Shown: in pieces, positions 22,834-29,837 of the stretch
Layout: each line of letters starts with the position of its first letter
How positions within the stretch are numbered: position 1 is the first letter of the stretch
IMG/VR virus record: IMGVR_UViG_3300048927_000157
Span: 64,001 to 128,000 of that record
Strand: one strand, 5' to 3'
Length of the DNA: 64,000 bases
Source: a virus
Position numbers and translations under genes: made by a program
Notes under the pieces: generated by a model
Databases searched by the model: none
What the model was told of the DNA's origin: nothing
Seen by the model: the letters and a program-made list of their open reading frames with translations, nothing else

Positions 22834-23757
22834 ATGAGATTTCCTTGGGATACAGAAATAAAAGTAAAAGACAATCAAGTTCTAGCTTTAACAGGTGGAT
22901 CTTTAGAATTCGGATCAACCTACCTAACTTCTCCTGATCTTAAATATGAGATCAAACACTATCCAGACGGTAGCCAATATGTAATTGTTCACACTGGAAC
23001 ACAATTAACTTTCAGAGTTAATGATTATAATGATCTTTGGACATTGGCTCAGATAAATGAAGTTTTGGTAAGACAGAAAAGAAAAATCTCTCTTTGCATT
23101 CCAAACCTTATTGATGCCCAGGCAGATAGGAGATTTGCTCCAAATCAGCCTGCTGGATTAAAAGTGGTTTGTCAATTCTTGAATTCTATGCAAGGGTTTA
23201 GTCAAATTCAGATTTTCCACCCTCATAATGCCGAAGTTGTAGAAGCCTTAATTGACAATGTAAACATTCTGGACAACTACTTCTTCATCTCTAAAGTGCT
23301 AGAAGAGCTGAAAGAAACTGATGAGAACCTGGAACAAAACTTGATCTTAATGTCTTCTGATGCTGGAGGTTTCAAACCTCTAATGAAATTAGCTGACAAG
23401 TTACAATGGGATGGAGAAACTTATTCTGCTTCTAAAGCAAGAAAGTTTGAAGAAGGTCACACTCATTTAACTCAAATAGTTGATAGAGAGGACTTTGGAG
23501 GTAAAGATATTCTTATTGTCGATGACTTGTGCATCTATGGTGGAACTTTCAAAGGTCTTGCCAAATTACTGAAAGAAAGAAACTGTGGTAAAATCTATTT
23601 AGCTGTAAGTCACCTAACAGTTGAAGAGCTTGGTCAGGACCCAGTAACCGACTATTTTGATAAGGTTTATACAACTAATAGTAAGTTTGATACTTACTTC
23701 GGAAGAGATGGTTTTGAACTTGAACCTAAAGATCTAACAGTTATTGACTTATTTTAA
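22834..23757 (+). CDS. prs: ribose-phosphate pyrophosphokinase (PRPP synthetase)
   Basis: 307 aa. The PRPP-binding loop ILIVDDLCIYGGTF (~226-239) and the ATP-site segment NLIDAQADRRF (~91-101, compare PYARQDRRF in bacterial Prs) are clear. Makes PRPP from ribose 5-phosphate and ATP. In this operon the PRPP most likely feeds NAMPT (19241), and also nucleotide synthesis. The N-terminal third is divergent, as in other phage Prs proteins. Last gene of the operon; its stop codon overlaps a TTTAACA element. Confidence 0.88.
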   Translation: MRFPWDTEIKVKDNQVLALTGGSLEFGSTYLTSPDLKYEIKHYPDGSQYVIVHTGTQLTFRVNDYNDLWTLAQINEVLVRQKRKISLCIPNLIDAQADRRFAPNQPAGLKVVCQFLNSMQGFSQIQIFHPHNAEVVEALIDNVNILDNYFFISKVLEELKETDENLEQNLILMSSDAGGFKPLMKLADKLQWDGETYSASKARKFEEGHTHLTQIVDREDFGGKDILIVDDLCIYGGTFKGLAKLLKERNCGKIYLAVSHLTVEELGQDPVTDYFDKVYTTNSKFDTYFGRDGFELEPKDLTVIDLF

Positions 23758-23810
23758 CATATATTTAACATTAAATCCCTTGCATATGTGAGGGATTTTT
23801 CATATATTTG
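23753..23810 (+). promoter_or_regulatory. promoter with TTTAACA repeat (composite module E)
   Basis: TTTAACA at 23753-23759 and 23764-23770 (11-bp period), ending 9 nt before the -33 TTG at 23780-23782; 20-nt spacer; -7 TATATTTG at 23803-23810. The TTG spans the junction of terminator stem and loop. Drives the membrane protein/ligase/macro/dNMP-kinase operon. Confidence 0.8.
23773..23800 (+). terminator. terminator after prs
   Basis: Perfect 8-bp stem AAATCCCT/AGGGATTT (23773-23780, 23791-23798), 10-nt loop, short T tract. Overlaps the next promoter. Confidence 0.75.
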
Positions 23811-23830
23811 CATAACTAAAAAATAAAATT

Positions 23831-24028
23831 ATGATTTTACTACAGATTTTAGTGGGAATTTCTTTCCTACTTTTACTTGCAATGGGTCTGGCTTTGGTAT
23901 TTAATAAAATGGATGCTATTTCAGAATATTTAACTGAGCACCCAAGAGTTTTTCCAATTGCCGTTGGAACCTTAATGATTCTTATGTTTATTGGAGCAGC
24001 CTGGGCAGGAATTGAAAAAGTATTTTAA
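23831..24028 (+). CDS. 65-aa membrane protein, two TM helices
   Basis: Hydrophobic residues 2-24 and 41-60 flank a short charged loop (NKMDAISEYLTEHPR). Holin-like in size and topology, but it sits in the early metabolic block, so a holin role is doubtful. Three bases before a second membrane protein gene. Confidence 0.6.
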   Translation: MILLQILVGISFLLLLAMGLALVFNKMDAISEYLTEHPRVFPIAVGTLMILMFIGAAWAGIEKVF

Positions 24029-24031
24029 ATT

Positions 24032-24400
24032 ATGGAAAGTTGGCAATTATTTATTGAAATTCTGCTAATACATTTCTTGGCAGATTTCGGATTACAGACC
24101 CATGATCAGGCAACTGGGAAAGGTAAAGGTTGGGCATTTATTAATAGAGACTTATTCAAGCACGTATTGACCTATTCTTTGGTCTGGTTTGTTTGGTTGA
24201 TGTGTCACTATGGTTTCTGGGCTACGGTTCTTGGAACAGGCTTTATTTTCATTACTCACTATGTGACTGACTGGATTACCAGCCGACTGAGTAAACCTCT
24301 GTTTGAGACTCAGGATTTCCATAATGGGTTTGTTATTGTGGGAGCCGATCAAGTGGCTCACTACATTACTTTAATTTGGCTAATACTAATGATAACATGA
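24032..24400 (+). CDS. DUF3307-like integral membrane protein
   Basis: 122 aa, about four transmembrane helices. HFLADFGLQTH near the N-terminus, THYVTDWITSR in the middle and ADQVAHY near the end place His/Asp pairs in the membrane as in DUF3307 proteins. That family's function is unknown. Its stop overlaps the next ATG (ATGA). Confidence 0.65.
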   Translation: MESWQLFIEILLIHFLADFGLQTHDQATGKGKGWAFINRDLFKHVLTYSLVWFVWLMCHYGFWATVLGTGFIFITHYVTDWITSRLSKPLFETQDFHNGFVIVGADQVAHYITLIWLILMIT

Positions 24401-24711
24401 CAGTAGAAGAATTATTCAATTTACCTGATGGGAACTATGAGGCAGTACTAGAGGATCTATCTATCTATAAGTATCAGGTAAAGGTTGAAAGTGATAGATC
24501 ATTTAAGTCATCTACCTCCAATTATGACTACAAAAAATGGATTGAGATAAAACTATCTAGTCCTAATAGTATCTATGATATAGTGTATGCAACTAAAAGT
24601 GCTGCTGATTACATTCTATTTAGTACAGAAGCAGTATCAGGGTTAACTATTTCTACTACAATGGAGCCAGCCTGGTTAGAATATTTTAAAATAAAAGAAA
24701 AAGATGAATAA
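24397..24711 (+). CDS. unknown protein upstream of DNA ligase
   Basis: 104 aa from the ATG at 24397, which shares ATGA with the previous stop; an ATG at 24376 would overlap more. Starts MTVEELFNLPDGNYEA, followed by alternating strands. Overlaps the ligase gene by 8 nt. No family recognised. Confidence 0.65.
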   Translation: MTVEELFNLPDGNYEAVLEDLSIYKYQVKVESDRSFKSSTSNYDYKKWIEIKLSSPNSIYDIVYATKSAADYILFSTEAVSGLTISTTMEPAWLEYFKIKEKDE

Positions 24712-25759
24712 AACAGTTTATAAAATTGACTCAAAAGGGAAATTGAGATTTATTACCATCTCTACAAGAGAGAATTTAATCATTCAAGAGAGTGGAATTG
24801 TAGGAAGTGATAATCCTGTAACCAACGAAAGTGAATGTATTGGTAAAAACATTGGTAAAACGAATGAAACTACTCCTCAAGAACAAGCTATTCTGGAAGC
24901 CGAAGCAAAAGTTAAGAAGAAATTGGAAGAGGGATACTATGAAACTCCTGAAGAAGCCAAAGGTGGAGATCTAGTTCTACCTATGCTGGCTAAAGACTTC
25001 AAAAAAGAGGAGAAAAAAGTGGTTTATCCAGTATGTGTTCAACCGAAACTTGATGGAATGAGATGTTTGAAGACCAAAGAAGTGCTGGTATCTAGGAAAA
25101 ACAAACCTATTGTGAGTATGAATCACATAGGAGAGGAGTTACTAGAGTGGGCTGATACCTTTGATGGGGAACTATATGCTCATGGAGAATCTTTCCAGAG
25201 GAATATGGAGCTTATTAAGAAGTATAGACCTGGGGAATCTGAGCAGGTAAAGTACCATGTGTATGATATGGTGTTACCTAATGCAGGGTTTATGGATAGA
25301 TACATTATCCTAAAGACTATCATTGATAATGGAAACTTGCAGCATGTGGAACTGGTCCCTACCAAGATCGTAAACAGTAAGGAAGAATTACTGGAAGCCC
25401 ACAAGGAATACTTGGAGCAGGGTTACGAGGGAACAATGGTGAGATGGGGTAAAGAAGGATATCAGATCAACAAAAGATCTTCTTGTCTTCTTAAGTTTAA
25501 AGACTTCATTGACATTGCTTGTGAGATTGTTGACGTTAAACCATCGGAGAAAAGATCAGATCAAGGAAGCTTTATCTGTAAGCTGGAAGATGGTAGGACA
25601 TTTGGTTGTGGTATGAGATTCAGTCACGATCAAAAGAAAGACATTTTGATTAATAAGGATCAGTATATTGGTCAGGTGGCTGAGATTAGATTCTTTGAGT
25701 TTTCAGATGACGGAATTCCAAGATTCCCAGTTTGTGTAGGTTTAAGATTAGATAAATAA
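24704..25759 (+). CDS. ATP-dependent DNA ligase with N-terminal WGR-like domain
   Basis: 351 aa. Nucleotidyltransferase motifs: QPKLDGMR with the adenylated Lys115, DGELYAHG, YHVYDMV, EGTMVRW, and LLKFKDF. An OB-fold follows (~265-351), ending in RFPVCVGLRLDK. It seals nicks using ATP. Residues 1-85 form an extra domain (KTVYKIDSKGKLRFI...KKKLEEGY) that resembles a WGR domain, a DNA-end-binding module also found in PARPs, though the W-G-R residues themselves are not conserved. It is encoded among ADP-ribose genes. Confidence 0.9.
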   Translation: MNKTVYKIDSKGKLRFITISTRENLIIQESGIVGSDNPVTNESECIGKNIGKTNETTPQEQAILEAEAKVKKKLEEGYYETPEEAKGGDLVLPMLAKDFKKEEKKVVYPVCVQPKLDGMRCLKTKEVLVSRKNKPIVSMNHIGEELLEWADTFDGELYAHGESFQRNMELIKKYRPGESEQVKYHVYDMVLPNAGFMDRYIILKTIIDNGNLQHVELVPTKIVNSKEELLEAHKEYLEQGYEGTMVRWGKEGYQINKRSSCLLKFKDFIDIACEIVDVKPSEKRSDQGSFICKLEDGRTFGCGMRFSHDQKKDILINKDQYIGQVAEIRFFEFSDDGIPRFPVCVGLRLDK

Positions 25760-25760
25760 T

Positions 25761-26057
25761 ATGGAAATAATATGGTTGCCATTTATAATGGCTTTAGTCA
25801 TGTGGCTTTTATTAAAGTGGGTTGTGAGTGATAATATACAGCATGCCTCATATAACAACAGGGTCATGACTGTTACTAGAAAAAGTGGAAAAATTTATCA
25901 GTACGAGGGTAGTGGAACTGTATGGTATGAACTACCTTTGATGAAAAGATGTCCAACCTATATAGAAAGTGAACTTAATGATATACATGTTTACATCAGA
26001 AAATATGGAAATAGTTACCCTGAAGCTCATACTAAACAACATGAAACAAAACTATGA
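25761..26057 (+). CDS. membrane-anchored protein, possibly KTSC-like
   Basis: 98 aa. One N-terminal transmembrane helix (residues ~3-22), then a soluble part: ASYNNRVMTVTRKSGKIYQY...VWYELPLMKR. The Y-x...M-x-V-x-x-x-S-G-x-x-Y-x-Y pattern recalls KTSC domains, which are RNA- or helicase-associated, but the match is weak. Overlaps the macro gene by 4 nt. Confidence 0.6.
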   Translation: MEIIWLPFIMALVMWLLLKWVVSDNIQHASYNNRVMTVTRKSGKIYQYEGSGTVWYELPLMKRCPTYIESELNDIHVYIRKYGNSYPEAHTKQHETKL

Positions 26058-26557
26058 AATATAAAGAAATAAAAGGAGACTTGATTGAACTAGCTGAGCA
26101 AGGAATGTTTCAAGTCATAGCTCATGGGTGCAACTGCTTCTGTAGAATGGGAGCAGGAATTGCTCCTCAAATGGCAGCAGCTTTCGACTGTGATAAATTC
26201 CCAATGGAAAGAGAACATCCTGGGAACATCAATAAACTTGGAAACATAGATTATGCTTACAGGTTAGGTGAATACACAACAACAGGAGATATTCCTGATG
26301 AAGATTATTTTTACATAGTCAATGCTTACACCCAGTACAAGTATGGAAGAAATCATGTTGATGGGGTTGAAAATCCGTTTGATTATGAAGCTTTCACTTT
26401 GTGTATGAGAAAGATTAATCATAGATTCAAAGGAAGACATATTGGACTACCTCAGATTGGGGCTGGTTTAGCTGGTGGTGATTGGAACAAGATCAAAAAA
26501 ATTATTCAGGAAGAGTTATCCGAATGTGATGTAACTGTGGTAATTTATGATAAGTAA
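26054..26557 (+). CDS. macro-domain protein (ADP-ribose binding/hydrolase)
   Basis: 167 aa, a single macro domain. HGCNCFCRMGAGIAPQ (~24-39) is the ribose/phosphate-binding Asn and Gly segment, and GLPQIGAGLAGGDW (~138-151) is the second loop. Such domains bind or hydrolyse ADP-ribose on proteins, RNA or DNA; DarG-type macro domains reverse DNA ADP-ribosylation. Second ADP-ribose enzyme of the region after the DraG-type protein at 22083. Stop and next ATG overlap (TAATG). Confidence 0.88.
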   Translation: MKYKEIKGDLIELAEQGMFQVIAHGCNCFCRMGAGIAPQMAAAFDCDKFPMEREHPGNINKLGNIDYAYRLGEYTTTGDIPDEDYFYIVNAYTQYKYGRNHVDGVENPFDYEAFTLCMRKINHRFKGRHIGLPQIGAGLAGGDWNKIKKIIQEELSECDVTVVIYDK

Positions 26558-27105
26558 TGGAAACTACAAACATTTATGTTCTGATAGATCCTATTACAGA
26601 TCAGGTTAGATATGTTGGTAAAGCCAATAATGTACTTGATAGGTTCAGTAACCATATGAATAGAGCTAAGAGGCACACTCCTCATAAATTAGCTTGGATA
26701 AACTCTCTGAAACAAAAAGGGTTAAAACCTATTGTAGAAGTGGTAGATGTGGTTCCAATTGACGATTGGCAGTTTTGGGAAGTTTATTGGATCTCCCAAT
26801 TTAAAACCTGGGGATTTGATCTCCTTAATTATACTTGGGGAGGTGATGGAGCCACTTTTGCAAATCAAACATCATTTAAGAAAGGACGAAAGGTTCCTCA
26901 GGATACAAACACATTTATTGACTGTCAACAATGTGGGAAAAACTTCAAAATTAGTCCTAGTAGAATAGGAATAAAGAAGTATTGCTCCAAGGTATGTTAT
27001 GCTAACTCTAAAAAGGGTATAAGAGCAAATCCTAATGGAGAATTTAAAAAGGGGGAAACTCCGTGGAATAAAGGTTTAACGTATAAAAATAAAAAAATAA
27101 AATGA
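26557..27105 (+). CDS. GIY-YIG homing-type endonuclease with NUMOD-like and Zn motifs
   Basis: 182 aa. The N-terminal GIY-YIG domain has IYVLID...VRYVGKA, conserved Arg and His in RFSNHM, and catalytic Glu in FWEVYWIS. Behind it come short KKGRK/FKKGETPWNKG repeats typical of DNA-binding NUMOD3 modules and a four-cysteine knuckle (CQQCGK...CSKVC). This matches free-standing homing endonucleases. Unusually, it overlaps both neighbours by 1-4 nt, so it is translationally integrated rather than freshly inserted. Confidence 0.85.
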   Translation: METTNIYVLIDPITDQVRYVGKANNVLDRFSNHMNRAKRHTPHKLAWINSLKQKGLKPIVEVVDVVPIDDWQFWEVYWISQFKTWGFDLLNYTWGGDGATFANQTSFKKGRKVPQDTNTFIDCQQCGKNFKISPSRIGIKKYCSKVCYANSKKGIRANPNGEFKKGETPWNKGLTYKNKKIK

Positions 27106-28046
27106 TAATAGGTTTGTCGGCTAAGAAACAGTCGGGTAAAGATGAAGTTTGTAAAATCATCCAAAGGTTAACTGCTCACAGTAGTGAAGTTACTTACTTT
27201 AATACTTGGGAAAATAAAAAATTTGCTGAGAAACTAAAGCAAATAGTAGCTCTTTTACTTGGAGTAGATAGGAGCTTACTGGAAGATGAAGATTTTAAAA
27301 ATAGAATTCTTCCTCCAGTATGGGATAAATGGGAAATAACTTCTCAATTTGATACCACATATTATACAACTTATAAAGAAGCTGAGGAAAGTCATGGAGG
27401 ATACTACACTCCTAAGTTAGTTAGAATGACTCCAAGGAAACTCCTTCAAGTTATTGGAACTGATTGTATGAGAGATATGATACATCCTGAAATTTGGGTC
27501 AATAGTTTGATGTCAGATTATAAACCATTTGAAAAACCTAAAGCTCATGATCTTAAAAGTTGGTCAGAAGTTTACAGACATCCTTCTTGTTTAGAATGTA
27601 AACAACCCTTCTTTGGATATAAAAGACAATGGATGTGTAAGGATTGTATTGAAAATGCCCCAGACAAATACCCTAATTGGATCATAACTGATTGTAGGTT
27701 CCCTAATGAAGCTAAAGCTATTAAAGATAGAGAAGGTATTCTAATTAGAATTGAGAGACCTTGGTTCTATAGATTCCTTGAAGATACAGAAGATGGTAAA
27801 CATGAATTCTCTGACAAAGAAGATAGAACTGGTAAGGTTTATAGATTCAATGCTGGGAGATACTCTAAAGAAGAGGCAGAAGCTGCTTATAAAAAAGACA
27901 TGAGACAGAATGAACCAATTTCAGAGTATGCTCTTGATAATTATCAGAATTGGGATTACACGATCATCAATGACGGAACCCTGGATGAGTTAGAACAAAA
28001 ACTAATAATAATCCTTGAAAAAGAGGGAATTTTAACAAAAGATTAA
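27102..28046 (+). CDS. deoxynucleoside monophosphate kinase with zinc-knuckle insert
   Basis: 314 aa. P-loop IGLSAKKQSGKDEV at the N-terminus, a FAEKLKQIVALLLGV helix, RMTPRKLLQVIGTDCMRDMIHPEIW, and WIITDCRFPNEA follow phage T4 gene 1-type dNMP kinases, which phosphorylate dNMPs to dNDPs. Between the last two motifs (~165-188) lies an insertion with two cysteine pairs, CLEC and CKDC, a likely zinc knuckle absent from the T4 enzyme. It joins RNR and thymidylate synthase in the dNTP pathway. Overlaps the upstream endonuclease gene (ATGA). Confidence 0.8.
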   Translation: MIIGLSAKKQSGKDEVCKIIQRLTAHSSEVTYFNTWENKKFAEKLKQIVALLLGVDRSLLEDEDFKNRILPPVWDKWEITSQFDTTYYTTYKEAEESHGGYYTPKLVRMTPRKLLQVIGTDCMRDMIHPEIWVNSLMSDYKPFEKPKAHDLKSWSEVYRHPSCLECKQPFFGYKRQWMCKDCIENAPDKYPNWIITDCRFPNEAKAIKDREGILIRIERPWFYRFLEDTEDGKHEFSDKEDRTGKVYRFNAGRYSKEEAEAAYKKDMRQNEPISEYALDNYQNWDYTIINDGTLDELEQKLIIILEKEGILTKD

Positions 28047-28098
28047 CTAATTTGGCACTTGTAAAACTTGCAAGTGTCATTTTTTTTCCTTATATTTG
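28031..28098 (+). promoter_or_regulatory. promoter with distal TTTAACA-type repeat (composite module G)
   Basis: -33 TTG at 28068-28070, 20-nt spacer, -7 TATATTTG at 28091-28098. TTTAACA (28031-28037) and ATTAACT (28042-28048) lie inside the end of the kinase gene, 19 nt upstream of the TTG, i.e. one helical turn further than elsewhere. TTG is in the terminator loop. ATG at 28103 is 4 nt past the -7 box, so leaderless. Confidence 0.75.
28053..28087 (+). terminator. terminator after dNMP kinase
   Basis: 9-bp stem TGGCACTTG/CAAGTGTCA (28053-28061, 28071-28079; one G-U pair), 9-nt loop, then eight T. Confidence 0.85.
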
Positions 28099-28102
28099 CA
28101 GT

Positions 28103-28303
28103 ATGAAAAAGATTAGAAAGTTCTTTAGAGAATTGTTTAGAAAAAATAAACATGTGTATTCAGTTGGAGATACTGATGTGACCTTGGAAAATGTCTATAA
28201 CTCCAAAGTAGTTGTGGAGATTAATAAAAACAAGACTGAGTTCTTAACTGACTCAGATGGTAAAGTAATACTAAGAATAGATCATGACGATAATAAAGTT
28301 TAA
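28103..28303 (+). CDS. small basic protein, leaderless start
   Basis: 66 aa from the ATG at 28103, 4 nt after the -7 box; an in-frame ATG at 28052 lies inside the terminator and is rejected. Basic N-terminus (MKKIRKFFRELFRKNK) then a short beta-rich domain. No family recognised. Overlaps the next gene by 20 nt. Confidence 0.65.
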   Translation: MKKIRKFFRELFRKNKHVYSVGDTDVTLENVYNSKVVVEINKNKTEFLTDSDGKVILRIDHDDNKV

Positions 28304-28613
28304 TGAGTTACTGGATTTTGATAAGTCTCCTAAGAGGGGAAGGCATAATTACTACGATAGTAAAATCGTGGAATTGGAGTTTGAAGTAGATGGAATTAAA
28401 CACTTCGTTAAGGCTCACATAGACATTCACTATTCAAGATGGGTCCATCCAGAAACTTCTTGGTGTCCAAAGGAAGATGAATGTGATATTATACAGTATA
28501 AAGCTGAAGCCATAAAAGGCTCAAAAATAGTTAAAGGTGATGTTGTTCTATTGACGGACAAAGACCTTAGAAAATTACTACCTAGAATAGAAGACGAAAT
28601 TATATTTGAATGA
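28284..28613 (+). CDS. unknown protein upstream of thyA
   Basis: 109 aa. Contains FVKAHIDIHYSRW and WCPKEDECD segments; overlaps thyA by 4 nt (ATGA). No family recognised. Confidence 0.65.
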   Translation: MTIIKFNELLDFDKSPKRGRHNYYDSKIVELEFEVDGIKHFVKAHIDIHYSRWVHPETSWCPKEDECDIIQYKAEAIKGSKIVKGDVVLLTDKDLRKLLPRIEDEIIFE

Positions 28614-29821
28614 AACAGTATTTAGAGCTTGCAGAAGCCGTAAAAACAAGAGGAACCTATAAGGCTCCAGCCAGGGAAGGGATGCCTGGTACAACAAGTC
28701 TATTTGGATATCAGTTTAGACATGACCTGTCTGAGGGATTTCCAATTCTGACTACAAAAAAAATCTCCTTTAAAAATATTGTAACTGAGTTACTTTGGTT
28801 CTTAAGAGGTGATACTAACATTAGATACCTTGTAAAAAATGGATGTGACATTTGGAATGAAGATTCTTACAGTTACTATGTAAAAATGTGTGATAGAGCT
28901 GGATTTCCTGCTGAAGATCTTTGGTCTTTTGAAGAGTTTGAAGCAGCAGTTAAAGATCAAGCTACAAGGTTAGTTCCTATGCCTCCTGGGTATACACTTG
29001 GAGATTGTGGTAAACAGTATGGATGGCTTTGGAGAAGTTGGGGAGGAGTTGAATCTAACCTGGGTAAGTTCTTTATGGTTGATGTAAACAACATTCCTCC
29101 AGCAGCTATGGAAAATATGGAGGAAACTTTGATTGAAATGAGAAACATCTGTAAAGATATTGGAATCTTACCACTTGATTTATCTTCTAAACAGACAGCT
29201 TCAGTTGACCAGTTAAAAGAGCTGATTCATTTACTGAAAACAAATCCTTTATCAAGAAGACTGATTATCTCAGCTTGGAACCCAACTACCTTGAATGACA
29301 TGGCTTTGAATGCTTGTCATGCTTTAGTTCAATTTAATTGTAGACCTTTATCTCATGCAGAAAGAGTTTTTATTTTTGAAAGTACTGAAGTAAGAAGAGT
29401 AGGTCCAGTAGATAAAGAAAGATTGGATAGTGCAGGAGTTCCTGAATACAAACTGGACTGCCAAATGTATCAAAGAAGTGCTGATCTATTCTTAGGAGTT
29501 CCTTATAACATCTCTTCTTATGCATTACTTACTCATATCTTATGTGAGATCTGTAATATGGTTCCAGGAGATTTTATCCACACTTTTGGGGATGTACACA
29601 TCTATGATAACCACAAAGAACAGATAGATGAGCAGCTTACAAGGGAACCAAAACCATTGCCAACTTTGGAAGTGGTAGCAAAAGGAGAAGGTTGGTCAAA
29701 GTTAACTGATGTATCAATCGACTTATTAATAAACACCTTAGATCACAAAGGTTTCAAACTAAAAGATTATAAGTCTCACCCAGCAATCAAGGGGGAACTT
29801 TCAACAGGAATAAAGAAATAA
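28610..29821 (+). CDS. thyA: thymidylate synthase (ThyA type, enlarged)
   Basis: 403 aa versus about 264 in E. coli. Makes dTMP from dUMP with methylene-tetrahydrofolate. Core motifs: nucleophile Cys236 in ALNACHALVQF, CQMYQRSADLFLG, NISSYALL with the Asn that selects dUMP rather than dCMP, and FGDVHIYDNH. The extra length comes from insertions at roughly residues 85-130 and 145-198 and a charged loop after the nucleophile strand (residues ~248-280). All catalytic residues survive, so it should be active. Part of the dNTP supply with RNR and dNMP kinase. Confidence 0.9.
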   Translation: MKQYLELAEAVKTRGTYKAPAREGMPGTTSLFGYQFRHDLSEGFPILTTKKISFKNIVTELLWFLRGDTNIRYLVKNGCDIWNEDSYSYYVKMCDRAGFPAEDLWSFEEFEAAVKDQATRLVPMPPGYTLGDCGKQYGWLWRSWGGVESNLGKFFMVDVNNIPPAAMENMEETLIEMRNICKDIGILPLDLSSKQTASVDQLKELIHLLKTNPLSRRLIISAWNPTTLNDMALNACHALVQFNCRPLSHAERVFIFESTEVRRVGPVDKERLDSAGVPEYKLDCQMYQRSADLFLGVPYNISSYALLTHILCEICNMVPGDFIHTFGDVHIYDNHKEQIDEQLTREPKPLPTLEVVAKGEGWSKLTDVSIDLLINTLDHKGFKLKDYKSHPAIKGELSTGIKK

Positions 29822-29837
29822 ATTATATATTATAAAG

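Noticed and set aside
19003-26557. A complete NAD+ rebuilding pathway
   Set aside because: No NMN adenylyltransferase or nudix/NadM-type protein (nucleotidyltransferase HxGH motif) was seen, so only the NMN step can be claimed within this window.
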